DNA of 64,000 nt. It comes from Heligmosomoides polygyrus polygyrus (taxonomy: Eukaryota > Nematoda > Chromadorea > Rhabditida > Heligmosomidae). The stretch spans positions 24,741,253-24,805,252 of the forward strand of contig OX377203.1 in assembly GCA_947396885.1 (NCBI GenBank), given 5' to 3'. A program made the position numbers and the translations under genes. Below, piece by piece: positions 9,901 through 19,376 of the stretch. The stretch's first letter is position 1. Each line of letters begins with the position of its first letter. A model generated the notes under the pieces. It was given only the letters and a program-made list of their open reading frames with translations. It did no database searches and was not told the origin of the DNA.

Positions 9901-12900
9901 GCATAGCGCTATGCAAGAGACCGCCGGCGAAATCCGCAACGAATCGTTGAAAAAACGGCGGGGACTTATGGGACAACCTAATATGAACGCATAGTTATTC
10001 TACGAAGCTACAGATGATCGCAAGACAGTCGCCACAAACCTGTATTACAAATAAGAAGCGTGTCTCCTAGTCAGGGCTTGGCTGAGGTCAACCATTGTTC
10101 TTCAGATTTTTGTTTTAAATTATTCAGCTCTAAGTACACAATGCGACGTGCATGTGTGTTTTCAGTTCAATGGGCGCCTCCGCAGAAGATCTACAGCCGG
10201 TGCCATATGGACGTGACCAAGTTCCCGTTCGACCACCAGTTCTGCTCGCTGATCTTTCGATCGTGTACGGGATTTTTCCCCTATGGATCGAGTCTTGTCT
10301 TCAGCACAGTACCTTTCAGGGATCTACGATACCTCTCAGCTGGATCTGACCGTGCTGGCTCGATACGACGGGAAGTCGCCGTTCACGAAGGACTCGTTCA
10401 CAGAGAACGGCGAGTGGGAGATCGTCGCCAACCGCACTTTCCGGTACAAACAGCACAGCGGCAGTACCGAGTGAGTCTTCGCAGTTCTATTTCAGCAACG
10501 CCTTCTGAGTGAGAAATTTGTTTTCCAGGTACTCGACGGTAGTGTTCGAGCTCCATCTTCGACGCAGAACTCTCTTCTTCATGTACAACATCGTCGCACC
10601 GTGTGTGATGCTCTCTGTAAGTTCTGCTAAAGCAGCCAAATTCTCAACTGAATAACGTCAGTCTTGCCGAGGGCGAAGATCAAGAGCGGCTCCACATACC
10701 ACTATGAGTCCCATGCCAGCAGTTCTCTCCCTTTGTGATCCGCAACTAGCTCCACGTTTGTTGGTAGCGCCGAGACACTGCCTCTTCTAGCGTTTGAAAA
10801 CACGCTCCAGCAACAGTTCATCTGTAACACGTCTGCCACACAACGTCGAATGCGCGGCGTGCCGCAGAGTTGTTACAATCCCAAAATTTGTCCTGAAAAT
10901 TGAAACTCAGCATTTTCATGTAATGATTTCTGGTTAACTCCGAGAGTCCATGTCTTCTTAGAACCCTCACCTCTACCGTAGAGCGCCCGTTCAGATCCTG
11001 ACGATGATGCAGTTCCTCCTGCCGTGCGAGAGCGGCGAAAAGGTCACCCTTGGGCTCACGGTCCTGCTCGCTTACTCCGTGTTCAGCTTCAACATTGCAG
11101 AAAGCATGCCTGAAACGTCAGAAGTCATCCCATTGATTGGTAAGGATCCTGGTGACACTCTGGACGGACAACAAGTCAAGACTACGTATGCTTTCAGCGA
11201 TCTACCTCATGGCCATCATGGGCATCTCGGCACTGTCGGTGAGCTTCTCAGTGTTCGTCTTGAATCTGCGACACGGTGCAGACTATTCAGACAGGTGCGT
11301 TAGTTCGATTATCAACAAATACATCAGTGAGGGCCCCGCTTGCCAGAATATATGCCCACCTGCTCCGCTTGCCAGAACAGCTCAGTGGATTCATCTCCAA
11401 CAATATACTATCAGGGTCGCCTTTCGCTTAAGGTTTTGACGACAATGTTGTCCAGATGATTTGGCAAGCACATAGTGCCTTTTTAGGGCACGCGTAGCGC
11501 AGTAGAAGGAGGTGCCGTCTGTCGCGTGTACCCGATACCCGGTTCCTGTTCGGAATTCATGCCCAAACCAGCCAAGCCTTTCATCCCTCCGGGGTTGGAG
11601 AATTGGTGCCAGACCTATCTGGGAAACATATAGCGCTGACTTTTCCTCAGCTGGCCACCGCATGTCATTGTATGGCTAAATACGCATTCAAATCACCTCC
11701 GCGACATAGAAGACAAATGCGTGGCGCATCCCAAAAGGGATTGAGTAACGCTGTACTTTATCCTTTATCCTTTATACTAGTGCCTTTTTGGCAACTTGCA
11801 GAATCCATCCGATTACAGCATTCTTGTCCGCAGAGCGTTCATGTGACCAGCCCACCCCCAACCATCTTCCTTCTAACCTTCGAGACTCGACTATGTTCGG
11901 AACTGCTGACGTTTTTCTTCACTGAATGACTGAATGACTTCTATCGAAGTCCTTTGACTCCCTGTGTGATGGTGTCCGCGTGTTCATCACGCTTACACGC
12001 AGGTCTCTAAAGAGTACGTAGAGCTCAGGAAGGAGGAACAGTGGAGTCAAATAGGACGTTCTTCGTCTTCTTTGCGACTTCTTCGACGCTCTTGAAAGCT
12101 CCCCATGCCGCTCGTTTCCTCCTGCTCAGGTCTCGCTCTAGGTCGTTGGCTATGTTGACTTCGCGACCCAGATACACGCAGCTGGAGCACTCGGAGATGT
12201 TCGTTCCGTTGAGCAAGAAGGGGGCATCAGAAACTGATCCGTTTCTCGTGAATGTCGTATTAAGATTCAGTTGTAGCCCAACGTTCTCATATAAGCATTA
12301 GAAGATACAGGCATTCAGACTCTGCTGAACACTCGGAATTATGCGCATAATATTGTCAAAACGATGACAAAGCGAATCTGTGTACTTGTCTACCGTTTAT
12401 TTTCACCCTCATAATCTTTTCACTCCATTCCATTTTTTTCCAATTTTTCCATAGTGAGAGCTTTAAAGATCTTCAAATGCTAGCAATTCTGGATTCACCA
12501 CCCCCTATTGAGAAAAGTCGTCTTCATAAATCCTTCATAATTAGTAAAAAAATCGATTTCAATCGATTTCAAGCCATTCATTTGCATACAAACGCTGGGG
12601 ACTCCAAAAAGTAAAGGATAAAGCATAAACGACATCGTTAGTCAATCTCTCTTGGGATGCGCCACGCATTCTACTCCTAGGTATTGTCCTTGCATGGATG
12701 CTCTATTTCGTCAAATGAGAGGAGCTTTCTGAAACTGAACGTAATCCGTGCGTTATTTTCTGAAAATCGTCAGCTGCACGTTCCTCCATTCAAAAAATGT
12801 GAGAGAAAATGAGCATGCGGAAGGAAACAAGAAAGGCAACTGAAAAAGAAGAGGTAGACGAGAAAACAAGAAAAAGAGAAAGTAATGTTGGAAAATCGTA

Positions 12901-14153
12901 CCGATTCTGATGCGTTTCACAAACATTTGCCGCGTTTGACGACCTTCACCCCTAGATTCTACACTAGCGTACGCCTCAGAAATCTATGCTCCATGAAAGC
13001 AGTGTGAACACGCGCTCAGTGTCGCGCAATAAAGAGCTGGAGCTCGGAGTGACACAATTCACGCAAGTGAGAGAAGGCCCCTGGTCGCATCAGTCACACT
13101 GTCGAAAATTAGGTGGACCATCCAAGCAGCATGGTGACATCTGCTGGGAAACAGCTGTAACACACTGGAATTTGCGAGATGTCAAAAGGACAGCAGACCG
13201 TCAGCTAGCCGCTGGGCGGAGTTCTTTGTGAAAGCCCGGTCCTAAACGAGAGGAAATAAGTATTCTATAGATTCAATTCATCCTCATTAAGCGCTGCCGT
13301 GGCTGATGCGTGTTATCGAGATCGTAGGCTCTCATAGCTATGTTTTGCTGTGATCAAAACTCTAGAGCCAGGCGGGACTCGAACCCGACCCTCTTTGAGC
13401 CGCCCGCTGATATCAGCATGGAACTAGTTCAGCTGGTGGTCTTGATAGAAATGATTCAGGTCATTCTCTTCAGGCCTTCCGACATATGGGTGAGAACTGA
13501 CTGGTGTGGATCTTGCGTCCGATCAAGCGGCGTCAGTGGGGTAATGGCGTAGAGCATTCCTGATAGCAGGTGATACAGGTTCGGATCCCGCTTGGGGAGC
13601 TAGTTCAAATTTTGCTCAACATATTGAATGGTAGTTTGCAAGGCAGTCTCCGCACCATTAGTCGAAAGAGTTGCGCTCACTCCCTATAGACTTCAAGCTG
13701 CTCCAGTTTGTCCCGAAGAGTCTCCTTATTGACCGGACACCAAAGTAATTTCAGGGTCCCACGATGGCTGGAGGTACTCGGCTTTTCCCTACTGGCGCCA
13801 GTGTTTGGCGGAACCTCGTCACGACACAAGACGAAAAGCCCCACAGTGTTGAACAGCGGCGCAATGCGCCTCGACACCTGCAATGCGGGCGACGTCAGCA
13901 AAGAACTCGTAGGTGGCCTGTCTGGGAGTATCACAGCGGTCTTCTATGTCTACAACATTTTCAGATCGATCGAGTCGACGCCGAGCAGGAGTTCGAGCAA
14001 CTCGTCAGTCGCTGGTCACAGCTGGCGAACATCTTCGACCGCTTCTTCTTCTCCGTCGTTCTGGCACTCAACGGCGGCTCGACGATATTTCTCTTGATCC
14101 TCGCGCCTAGCATGGATGTTCCGAATCTACACGACCGAGTGTGGGAGCTGTGA
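6970..14153 (+). CDS. Nicotinic acetylcholine receptor-like cys-loop channel subunit, 3' nine exons
   Basis: Exons: 6970-7124, 8297-8358, 10166-10264, 10320-10470, 10529-10616, 10995-11139, 11198-11294, 13755-13908, 13965-14153 (TGA). All junctions are GT-AG, phases agree throughout, and the exons sum to 1140 nt (379 codons plus stop). In order: ligand-binding segment with DERNQVLALNVW and YLWTPDIVLYN; a 62-nt exon linking to QWAPPQKIY; the cys-loop CHMDVTKFPFDHQFC (13 residues between cysteines); SWIYDTSQLDL; M1 FFMYNIVAPCVMLS; M2 SGEKVTLGLTVLLAYSVF, whose GEK stretch fits a cation channel; M3 IYLMAIMGISALSVSF; a short M3-M4 loop of about 65 residues; and M4 ending near FLLILAP. Loop C (YKQHSGSTEYST) lacks the adjacent cysteine pair, so this is a non-alpha-type subunit. 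Signal peptide and first extracellular exons are not found upstream. It would sit in the plasma membrane of nerve or muscle as part of a pentamer. Which nematode acr/lgc gene it matches is undecided. Confidence 0.93.
7131..8296. other. Intron of the receptor gene, no element recognised
   Basis: This stretch lies between the 6970-7124 and 8297-8358 exons. It is AT-rich at 7440-7600, with a GC-richer stretch at 7640-8060 that has open frames on both strands but no domain I recognise. It could be an unclassified repeat. Confidence 0.4.
8997..9901. repeat. Long inverted-repeat (foldback) element in receptor intron
   Basis: The arms are about 8997-9414 and 9487-9901, complementary over their length with small indels. 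For example GAAAGAGAATGATTTGCTCTAT (left, 9003) pairs with its complement near 9875-9896, and the GACAGAAATCAGC segment at 9489 pairs with 9400-9413. The loop is about 70 bp. No transposase frame is present. It lies in the intron between the 8297-8358 and 10166-10264 exons. Confidence 0.7.
11487..11795 (+). repeat. tRNA-derived SINE, copy 2
   Basis: The head GGGCACGCGTAGCGCAGTAG resembles a tRNA 5' end with box A, and CCGGTTCCTGTTCGG resembles box B. The body CCAAACCAGCCAAGCC and the segment GTGGCGCATCCCAAAAGGGA match copy 1. The 3' end is a short tandem tail of CTTTATC units (ACTTTATCCTTTATCCTTTAT). It lies in the 2.46-kb intron of the receptor gene, in the same orientation. Confidence 0.6.
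12020..12300 (-). pseudogene. RTE-type LINE fragment (RT C-terminal part)
   Basis: Minus-strand reading gives FLLNGTNISECSSCVYLGRE followed by RRKRAAWGAFKSVEEV and LFDSTV. That is the conserved region downstream of the catalytic palm in RTE/BovB-type reverse transcriptases. The fragment is truncated at both ends, sits in the receptor's large intron, and has no function as it stands. Similar fragments appear at 45130-46325 and 61930-62330. Confidence 0.7.
12600..12690 (-). repeat. SINE fragment, copy 3
   Basis: The 3' part of the same SINE family appears on the minus strand: AAAGGATAAAGC (tail complement), then TCTTGGGATGCGCCACGCATT. The head is missing. Confidence 0.5.
12990..13232 (+). pseudogene. 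RTE-type LINE 3'-end fragment
   Basis: The plus strand reads LELGVTQFTQVREGP, then CRKLGGPSKQH and RDVKRTADRQ. This resembles the extreme C-terminus of RTE-type reverse transcriptases (LLGVTRFTQVR... WAGHVMR... RPPTRW) in decayed form. The region 46030-46260 carries the same segment. No intact frame. Confidence 0.55.
13290..13460 (-). repeat. tRNA-like SINE module with box B
   Basis: On the minus strand the sequence GGGTCGGGTTCGAGTCCCGCC is a strong tRNA T-arm/box B, but no complete cloverleaf can be drawn around it. A tRNA-derived repeat is more likely than a tRNA gene. Confidence 0.45.
13538..13605 (+). repeat. tRNA-like module with boxes A and B
   Basis: AATGGCGTAGAGCATTCC (box A-like) and CAGGTTCGGATCCCGC (box B) are spaced about 35 bp apart on the plus strand. 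The acceptor stem does not pair well, so this is read as a tRNA-derived repeat head next to the opposite-strand module at 13290-13460. Confidence 0.4.
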
Positions 14154-14753
14154 TCGAGGGAAAGGCAGTAAACACGGTTACAACGTCCTAAACACCGTTT
14201 TAGTACAGTAGGGGGAAAAGTTCGGAAGGTGAAGATAGGAGCGAATCGTGTGACCCTCGCTTTACGAGGGCATGCAGAAGATTGTGAAGCGTTTTGACTT
14301 CTGCAAGGAAGAAAACTGATCTCATAGCGCCTTCTCAGTTCAATTACCAACAGCATTTCGTAAAATGCCGGAATACTTCAAACTCCTTGCGGCATCATTT
14401 CACACGGCACCTTTCCTTCAAGCATCCTCCGATTTAGGACAGGCCCATAACGCCTCCATATGGTCTGACGTCTTCAGTTAGTGTAAAACAACAGGGTGAC
14501 GCACTGAGAATTCAACAACGACGAAGATGTTGACCAACTCCTCTTTCTCCCCGTGGGTGTATCTCGTTCAATCACTGCACCCACTGTTCACATGATGCGT
14601 CGCCATCTCATCCTATGAAGACCGTCTTCAGTTGTAGCGCCGATTTCAGTGAGATCTCCATCGATGCCTTCCTACCACCTTTCTCTTTGGATTCTAGTAG
14701 TCGTTGCTCAGTGCTTCGAACCCTACGGCTAACCTTGCGCTGTGACTCTCTGA
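14154..14753. other. Downstream flank of the receptor gene
   Basis: This follows the receptor stop codon and presumably begins with its 3' UTR. I did not find a convincing AATAAA close to the stop. No other gene or element is recognised. Confidence 0.4.
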
Positions 14754-14956
14754 TATAGTTGTGCTTATTCGACTATTCGAAAAATTATTCGAATAATCTA
14801 TTGCATTATATTATTCGAATTTGAAACTTCCTTTTTTCCAATATTCGATTTCGAACGGTAACCGAAAATCAGGAGGTTTGGAGTACTCGAAAACCAGAAA
14901 TTATTCGAATAATTTGATCGAATAATTATTCGAATAGTCGAATAAGCACAGCTATA
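14754..14956. repeat. Palindromic MITE with TA target duplication
   Basis: Terminal inverted repeats of about 27 bp (left TAGTTGTGCTTATTCGACTA, right its near complement TAGTCGAATAAGCACAGCTA) enclose an AT-rich core full of ATTCGAATA motifs. TA lies outside both ends. About 200 bp, no coding. The TA duplication suggests a Tc1/mariner-type mobiliser. Confidence 0.65.
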
Positions 14957-15271
14957 CTCTCTAGTCCTCAACAGAATGTGATCGTACCACCTCATGCGCT
15001 GTTCCCATAGCTTCAGACGGATTTGTGCATAGAAAGCATTGGTTATGAAAAAGGAATTAATTGCACGTCTCATGGAGAATGTCAGCCTCGAGAGCCATCC
15101 GCGTATGCTACATACGGGTACACAGATCGCATGTGGTAGAATGTTTCGACGGGCAGTTCGTATTCGATTCATCAGTTTCGCCCTAAAAGGATGTATCTTG
15201 TCAGAATCCCCTCCACCAACGAGCTCCCGTGACAGCCAATAGCACCCAGTTATTTATTTACGCATTTATTC

Positions 15272-16290
15272 ATGGAATTAGATCCAAATCCGCGTCGTAA
15301 AAATGAAAAGCAGCAAAGTCTAGCCAACATAACCGCGACCAAGGAACCAAAACACGAAAAGAAGTACAGAATAAAAGTATTAAATTCTTTTGAGCGGTCA
15401 GCCTTGTCTACGAGAGTGTCATACTTCGGGCGGTATATCGATGATATTTTCGCTGTGAGAAGGTCATCGCCAACACTACAGCAAACACTTGGCAAACACT
15501 TGACAGCTAAATTCCGCGTTTAGCGTCACGTTAACGTCAAGAGCTCCAGGAGCAGGTGGATTTCTCCCATTTCTGAACAAGAAAGTAGGAATCTCAGAGG
15601 GTCAAGTATTATGTGGTATTGGAAACCGACACCTCATAACATTCTTGTGCTTACAAGGAGTTGCCAGGAGTTTGCCGTATGCAAAAGCGAAAAAGAAGCG
15701 GAATGTTGTACATCATACGATAGCCACATCTAATGCACTGACATCCACGAACTCTAGAGAACTTGATGGCGAAGTGAGAGAAATTCTGCAGCAAAAGGAT
15801 ATGGCTCAAGGGAATGTCGTTATAGCGATCACTAGCGCATCCCCTTTAGTCATACCTTTCATAACGGACTATTTTCTTTGGACGTGAACCGCATCTTAAA
15901 ATGATCGGGGGTCCCTACAAGTCTCATTTTCTGACCACCTCCATGTTTATGACGCCCATTTACAGCTTCGCGTTAACATGAGAATCAGTGTGAAAGGATA
16001 GATTGTTTGATCTGCGGAGGAGAAAACAACATTAACAGAATTAGTGGTGTAATTTTCAAAACGCTCTGCACATCCTGCGAGGAACTCTACATTGGCGAGA
16101 CAGGAGGACCGCTTGAAAAGAGAATGAACCCATTCTAAACTACCCAGACAATCCAATCTCGAAACACCGCGCCTTAAACCGCACTCGTGATCCGCTGCCG
16201 CAACTGCGAGTTTCAATTCTCCACAGGATTCTGACAGATGCAGATGAGAGGAAGATCAAAGAAGCGCTGGAGGTAAAGCACTAGGAATCA
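15272..16290 (+). pseudogene. Penelope-like retroelement remnant (RT plus GIY-YIG endonuclease)
   Basis: Near 15421-15456 the plus strand encodes YFGRYIDDIFAV, the catalytic palm motif in the form typical of Penelope-like elements. At 15540-15660 decayed frames give LPFLNKK and WYWKPTPHNIL, the segment that follows RT in this group. At about 16010-16130 the reading CTSCEELYIGETGGPLEKRM with a preceding LICGG is the GIY-YIG endonuclease, the hallmark of Penelope-like elements. Frames are broken by stops throughout. RT followed by GIY-YIG in one orientation makes the assignment fairly firm; the ends of the element could not be defined. Confidence 0.75.
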
Positions 16291-16843
16291 CCAATAAATC
16301 GGAGAGAGGAAACGAAGAATGCAATCAGGCTTATCACGCCGTAGCGCTCGCTTAGAACGTTAATTTCATAGGGAAGAGGCAACAGTGCAGTAGTACATGC
16401 TGGGACTGGTCACGATCAATGACTAAGGAAAACGACAGAATTGTTCATTTTTTTAGTAACAAAAGACTGACTGAGAGGCATCCAAAGGCTGACAACCGAC
16501 ACCAAAGGATAGGAGATTAGTGGTGCCCTAACCTGATGAGGCTCCTAGCTCACCAGCAAAAGAACGAAGCATAGCAATAACTGCTAAGCTTGCCTGGCAA
16601 GCCGGCTGGGCTTATGGAGTGTATCCAGTCATAACTGAGTGATGGGTTTCAAAAGCATAGTATGTACCGTATAGGTTAAAAGGAAACATCATCAGATTAA
16701 TTTATCCCAGCTATCCAGCAACCTGCCTCGCTGCTGGACGCCTTGAATACAAGCCGAAAAACCGAAAATAAACAGAAGCTAACAACTTGGAGTGGAGTGC
16801 TCCTCTTCAGAATAACAGTGGAATAACAGTTCGCACATTACTA
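16291..16843. other. Unassigned sequence
   Basis: No open frame, repeat or domain is recognised between the Penelope remnant and the mariner element. Confidence 0.4.
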
Positions 16844-17764
16844 TTAGGGGGGGGGGGGGGCAAAAGCAATGGGACTCTCCATACCGTGCTCATATATGTC
16901 GTGACTGAAGTCCGGTTTCGTGCTTCTCGTATTTGTATGTTTGTTTGCTACTTTCTGAAGGCCAGCTGAGAAGTGACCACTTTCGCCCTTTCCAGAAGCA
17001 TGCCAAAACCCAAGTCGGTCTCATGCCGGAACCCCAGTCTGACGAGTCGACCTGTGTCGTGCAAATCTCGCCCAAGTTCCAACCCGAGCAGCCTGCACTC
17101 AATACTCACGCACGATGAGAAGTACGTCTTCTACCTTAACCCTGCCAGGCAGCGAGTCTAGGTGAGGCCTGTTGACCTGCTACCACTTTAGTTCGGCGGG
17201 ATGTTCACGGCGAGAAGCATCTTCTGATCTTTTGAGTCTGCGCCCATGGACCGGGATACTGAAATCTGTTTTCCAAAAGCACGACGATGGACTCTAAGAC
17301 CATGGTTAACGAAATAGAAGAGATGAACCGGCGACTCGCACTTATTCGGTCTTGGCGCTTCAAGAAGATCCTTCTCTTCGACAACGCCGCATCCCATCGG
17401 GAACAAGTGACCACGGATAAGCTTACTCAGCTGGGCTACGTTCACATGCCTCACCCACCCTGTTCGCCGGACATCTCTCCATGCGACTACCCCTACTTCT
17501 TGAGCCTACAGGACTTCCTGGTCGGAAGGGACACAAGAACCCAAGCAGTGCTTGACAACCATATCGAGCAGTTGATCAACACCAGGCCCAAACAGTTCTG
17601 GAAGGATGGGATCAGGAAGTTGGCTGAGCGATGGCAGCAAGGTCATTGCCCTTAATGGCAAATACATCCCTCAGCATCGTTGAGTTGTAATTGAGTTATA
17701 AAGAGATGAAGATTTTTTCAATTTGTCTCATTACTTTTATCCCCCTCCCCCCCCCCCCCCCTAA
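16844..17764 (+). mobile_element. Internally deleted mariner element with G-run termini
   Basis: The ends are TTAGGGGGGGG (16844) and CCCCCCCCTAA (17764), inverted to each other, with TA on both sides (16842-16843, 17765-17766), as expected for a Tc1/mariner insertion. The G run is about 14 bases. Inside are transposase pieces: THDEKYVFYLNPARQRV (the GDEKW region with the first catalytic Asp) at about 17100-17160, and from 17287 a frame with LLFDNAASHREQ (second Asp), HMPHPPCSPDISPCDYPYF (third Asp) and a normal C-terminal end at 17653. The element is about 920 bp against the usual 1.3 kb, and the region between the first and second Asp is damaged, so it is inactive. Confidence 0.8.
17287..17655 (+). 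pseudogene. mariner transposase, C-terminal catalytic half
   Basis: This 122-codon open frame starts at an internal ATG and ends at TAA (17653-17655). It carries the second aspartate in LLFDNAASH and the third in SPDISPCDY, spaced as in mariner DD34D enzymes, followed by FLVGRDTRTQ and RPKQFWKDGIRKLAERWQ, the usual mariner tail. The N-terminal helix-turn-helix DNA-binding half is missing, so it cannot work alone. A second, more decayed copy of the same segment lies at 18024-18370. Confidence 0.8.
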
Positions 17765-18023
17765 TAGACCGAAGTAGGCCACATTTCGCTCCGCTTGGCT
17801 ATTGCTTGATGTTATAAACACCTGGTCGTCAGTGAAGCATAGATGGTATATTTGACATTAAGTTTGACTAAAGTTGATGGAAACATCTCTATTGGTTCAA
17901 TATAAGGTTTTTTATTCCATTTGTGCAACAAAAAATGTCACCATAGCAGTTTTTAGCGTTCAAGCTTCTTCACAAAGTGTGTGATGGTTGTTAAGGATAA
18001 AGGACGGCGTCACTAAATACGCG

Positions 18024-18370
18024 CTTCAAGAAGGTTCTCCTCTTCGGCAACGCCGCATCCCATCGGGAACAAGTGACCACGGATAAGCTTACTCAGCTGG
18101 GCTACGTTCACATGCCTCATCCACCGTATTCGCCGGACATCTCTCCATGCGGCTACCACTACTTCTTGAGCCTATAGGACTTCATGGTCGGAAGGGACAC
18201 AAGGACCCAAGCAAGACCTCGACAGCCATAACGAGCAGTGGATTAGCACCAGGCCTAAGCAGTTCTGGAGGGATGGGATCGGAACGTTGGCTGATCGATG
18301 GCAGCAAGATCATTGACCTTAATGGCAAACAAGTTCCTCAGCACCGTTGGGTTGTAATTGAGTTATAAAG
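18024..18370 (+). pseudogene. Second partial mariner transposase copy
   Basis: This region repeats 17358-17700 with substitutions: the CGCTTCAAGAAG start, ACCACGGATAAGCTTACTCA, the CCGGACATCTCTCCATGCGG box and TTGTAATTGAGTTATAAAGA. The second catalytic position reads GNAASH instead of DNAASH, an in-frame TAG follows FLSL, and an indel shifts the tail. No terminal inverted repeats were found, so it is a fragment or local duplication. Confidence 0.75.
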
Positions 18371-18384
18371 AAATAAAGAAGTCC

Positions 18385-18930
18385 TCTTGACTTTGTGTAT
18401 ATTTGCTCTTTTCCATATATTTTATGCCCCCCACGTTACACTTGCAGCCGGAATTCGAATTAGGTGCCTCCAAGCTGTGCCCACAGCTTGAACCTATGCA
18501 TCACCCGCCGCTAGTTTGGTCATTGAATTACAACGTCTCCCTTCGTTACTGTCGCGCTCCAGGGCGGTCCAGTAGGCCCTTCTCGCTCATGGGATACGAT
18601 GAGCGTTAGGCCTTCTGTTCAGAGTTTACACGAAGAATTTCGACCAATTGGTTGATGGGGGTCTGTTGTTCTCCTTAGGTCCTGCGGAGTGCAGTCGGTG
18701 GCCTTTCTCGCCCAGCGGATGTCTGCGAAACGTATTACGCGAATGGCCCACCTAATTTTCGAAGACCTGGCCTGTGCATTGTCTCTGGCCCTCGATCATC
18801 CACCAAGCTCGTAACTCCGGAGTACCTTCAGTTGCAGGAATCCTGTCATACGAGCATCGTCCCCTACATCGCAACGCTGATCGGGTGCTCAACCACCTTC
18901 CGAGGGGGCTCAGATTTTGACTGGTATTCG
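18385..18930. other. Unassigned sequence
   Basis: No gene recognised. GAGCGTTAGGCCTTCTGTTC at about 18600 and the stretches after it have no clear partner elsewhere in the window. Confidence 0.35.
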
Positions 18931-19376
18931 CGCAGGAAGAGCACTGGAGTGCAATAGGTGGATGCTATACACTGCATCCGACGCCTATTCGGACAATTTT
19001 GATCCGCTATTCTTCCAAAAAGCCGATAAATTTGTCATTTTGATACTGGCATTTTTGAAAGGCGCGATTCTTATGGTTAGGATGACTTAGGTAGGGATGA
19101 TTTTCACCAGAACGGATTCTCGGACGATTCACATAACTCATCATTCTTAGAACCGGACACACTAGATATCCGATTTAGAGAGGATATGAGATTTCTGCGA
19201 AATACCTGTCTTCTGGATTCTCCGAAAATTCGTTCTAGTGAAAATAACCCCTATCTGAGTCATCCTAAGGCCCAGGCTTTTCAAAGATGCAGTTATCCAA
19301 GTGATCCATTTATGCTGCGTTTGAAAAATGACGCATCCGAATTGGCAAATGAAATTGGATCGGTGTCGGATTCAAG
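18931..19376 (+). repeat. Left 0.45-kb direct repeat flanking a LINE
   Basis: From CGCAGGAAGAGCACTGGAGT to GTCGGATTCAAG this stretch is about 95% like 22805-23233 by eye. The right copy lacks about 17 bp (ACACTAGATATCCGATTTA region, near 19165). The RTE-type LINE copy lies exactly between the two repeats. Confidence 0.8.

Noticed and set aside
13360..13460. tRNA gene suggested by a perfect box B
   Set aside because: No pairing acceptor stem or anticodon arm could be drawn; treated as a tRNA-derived repeat.
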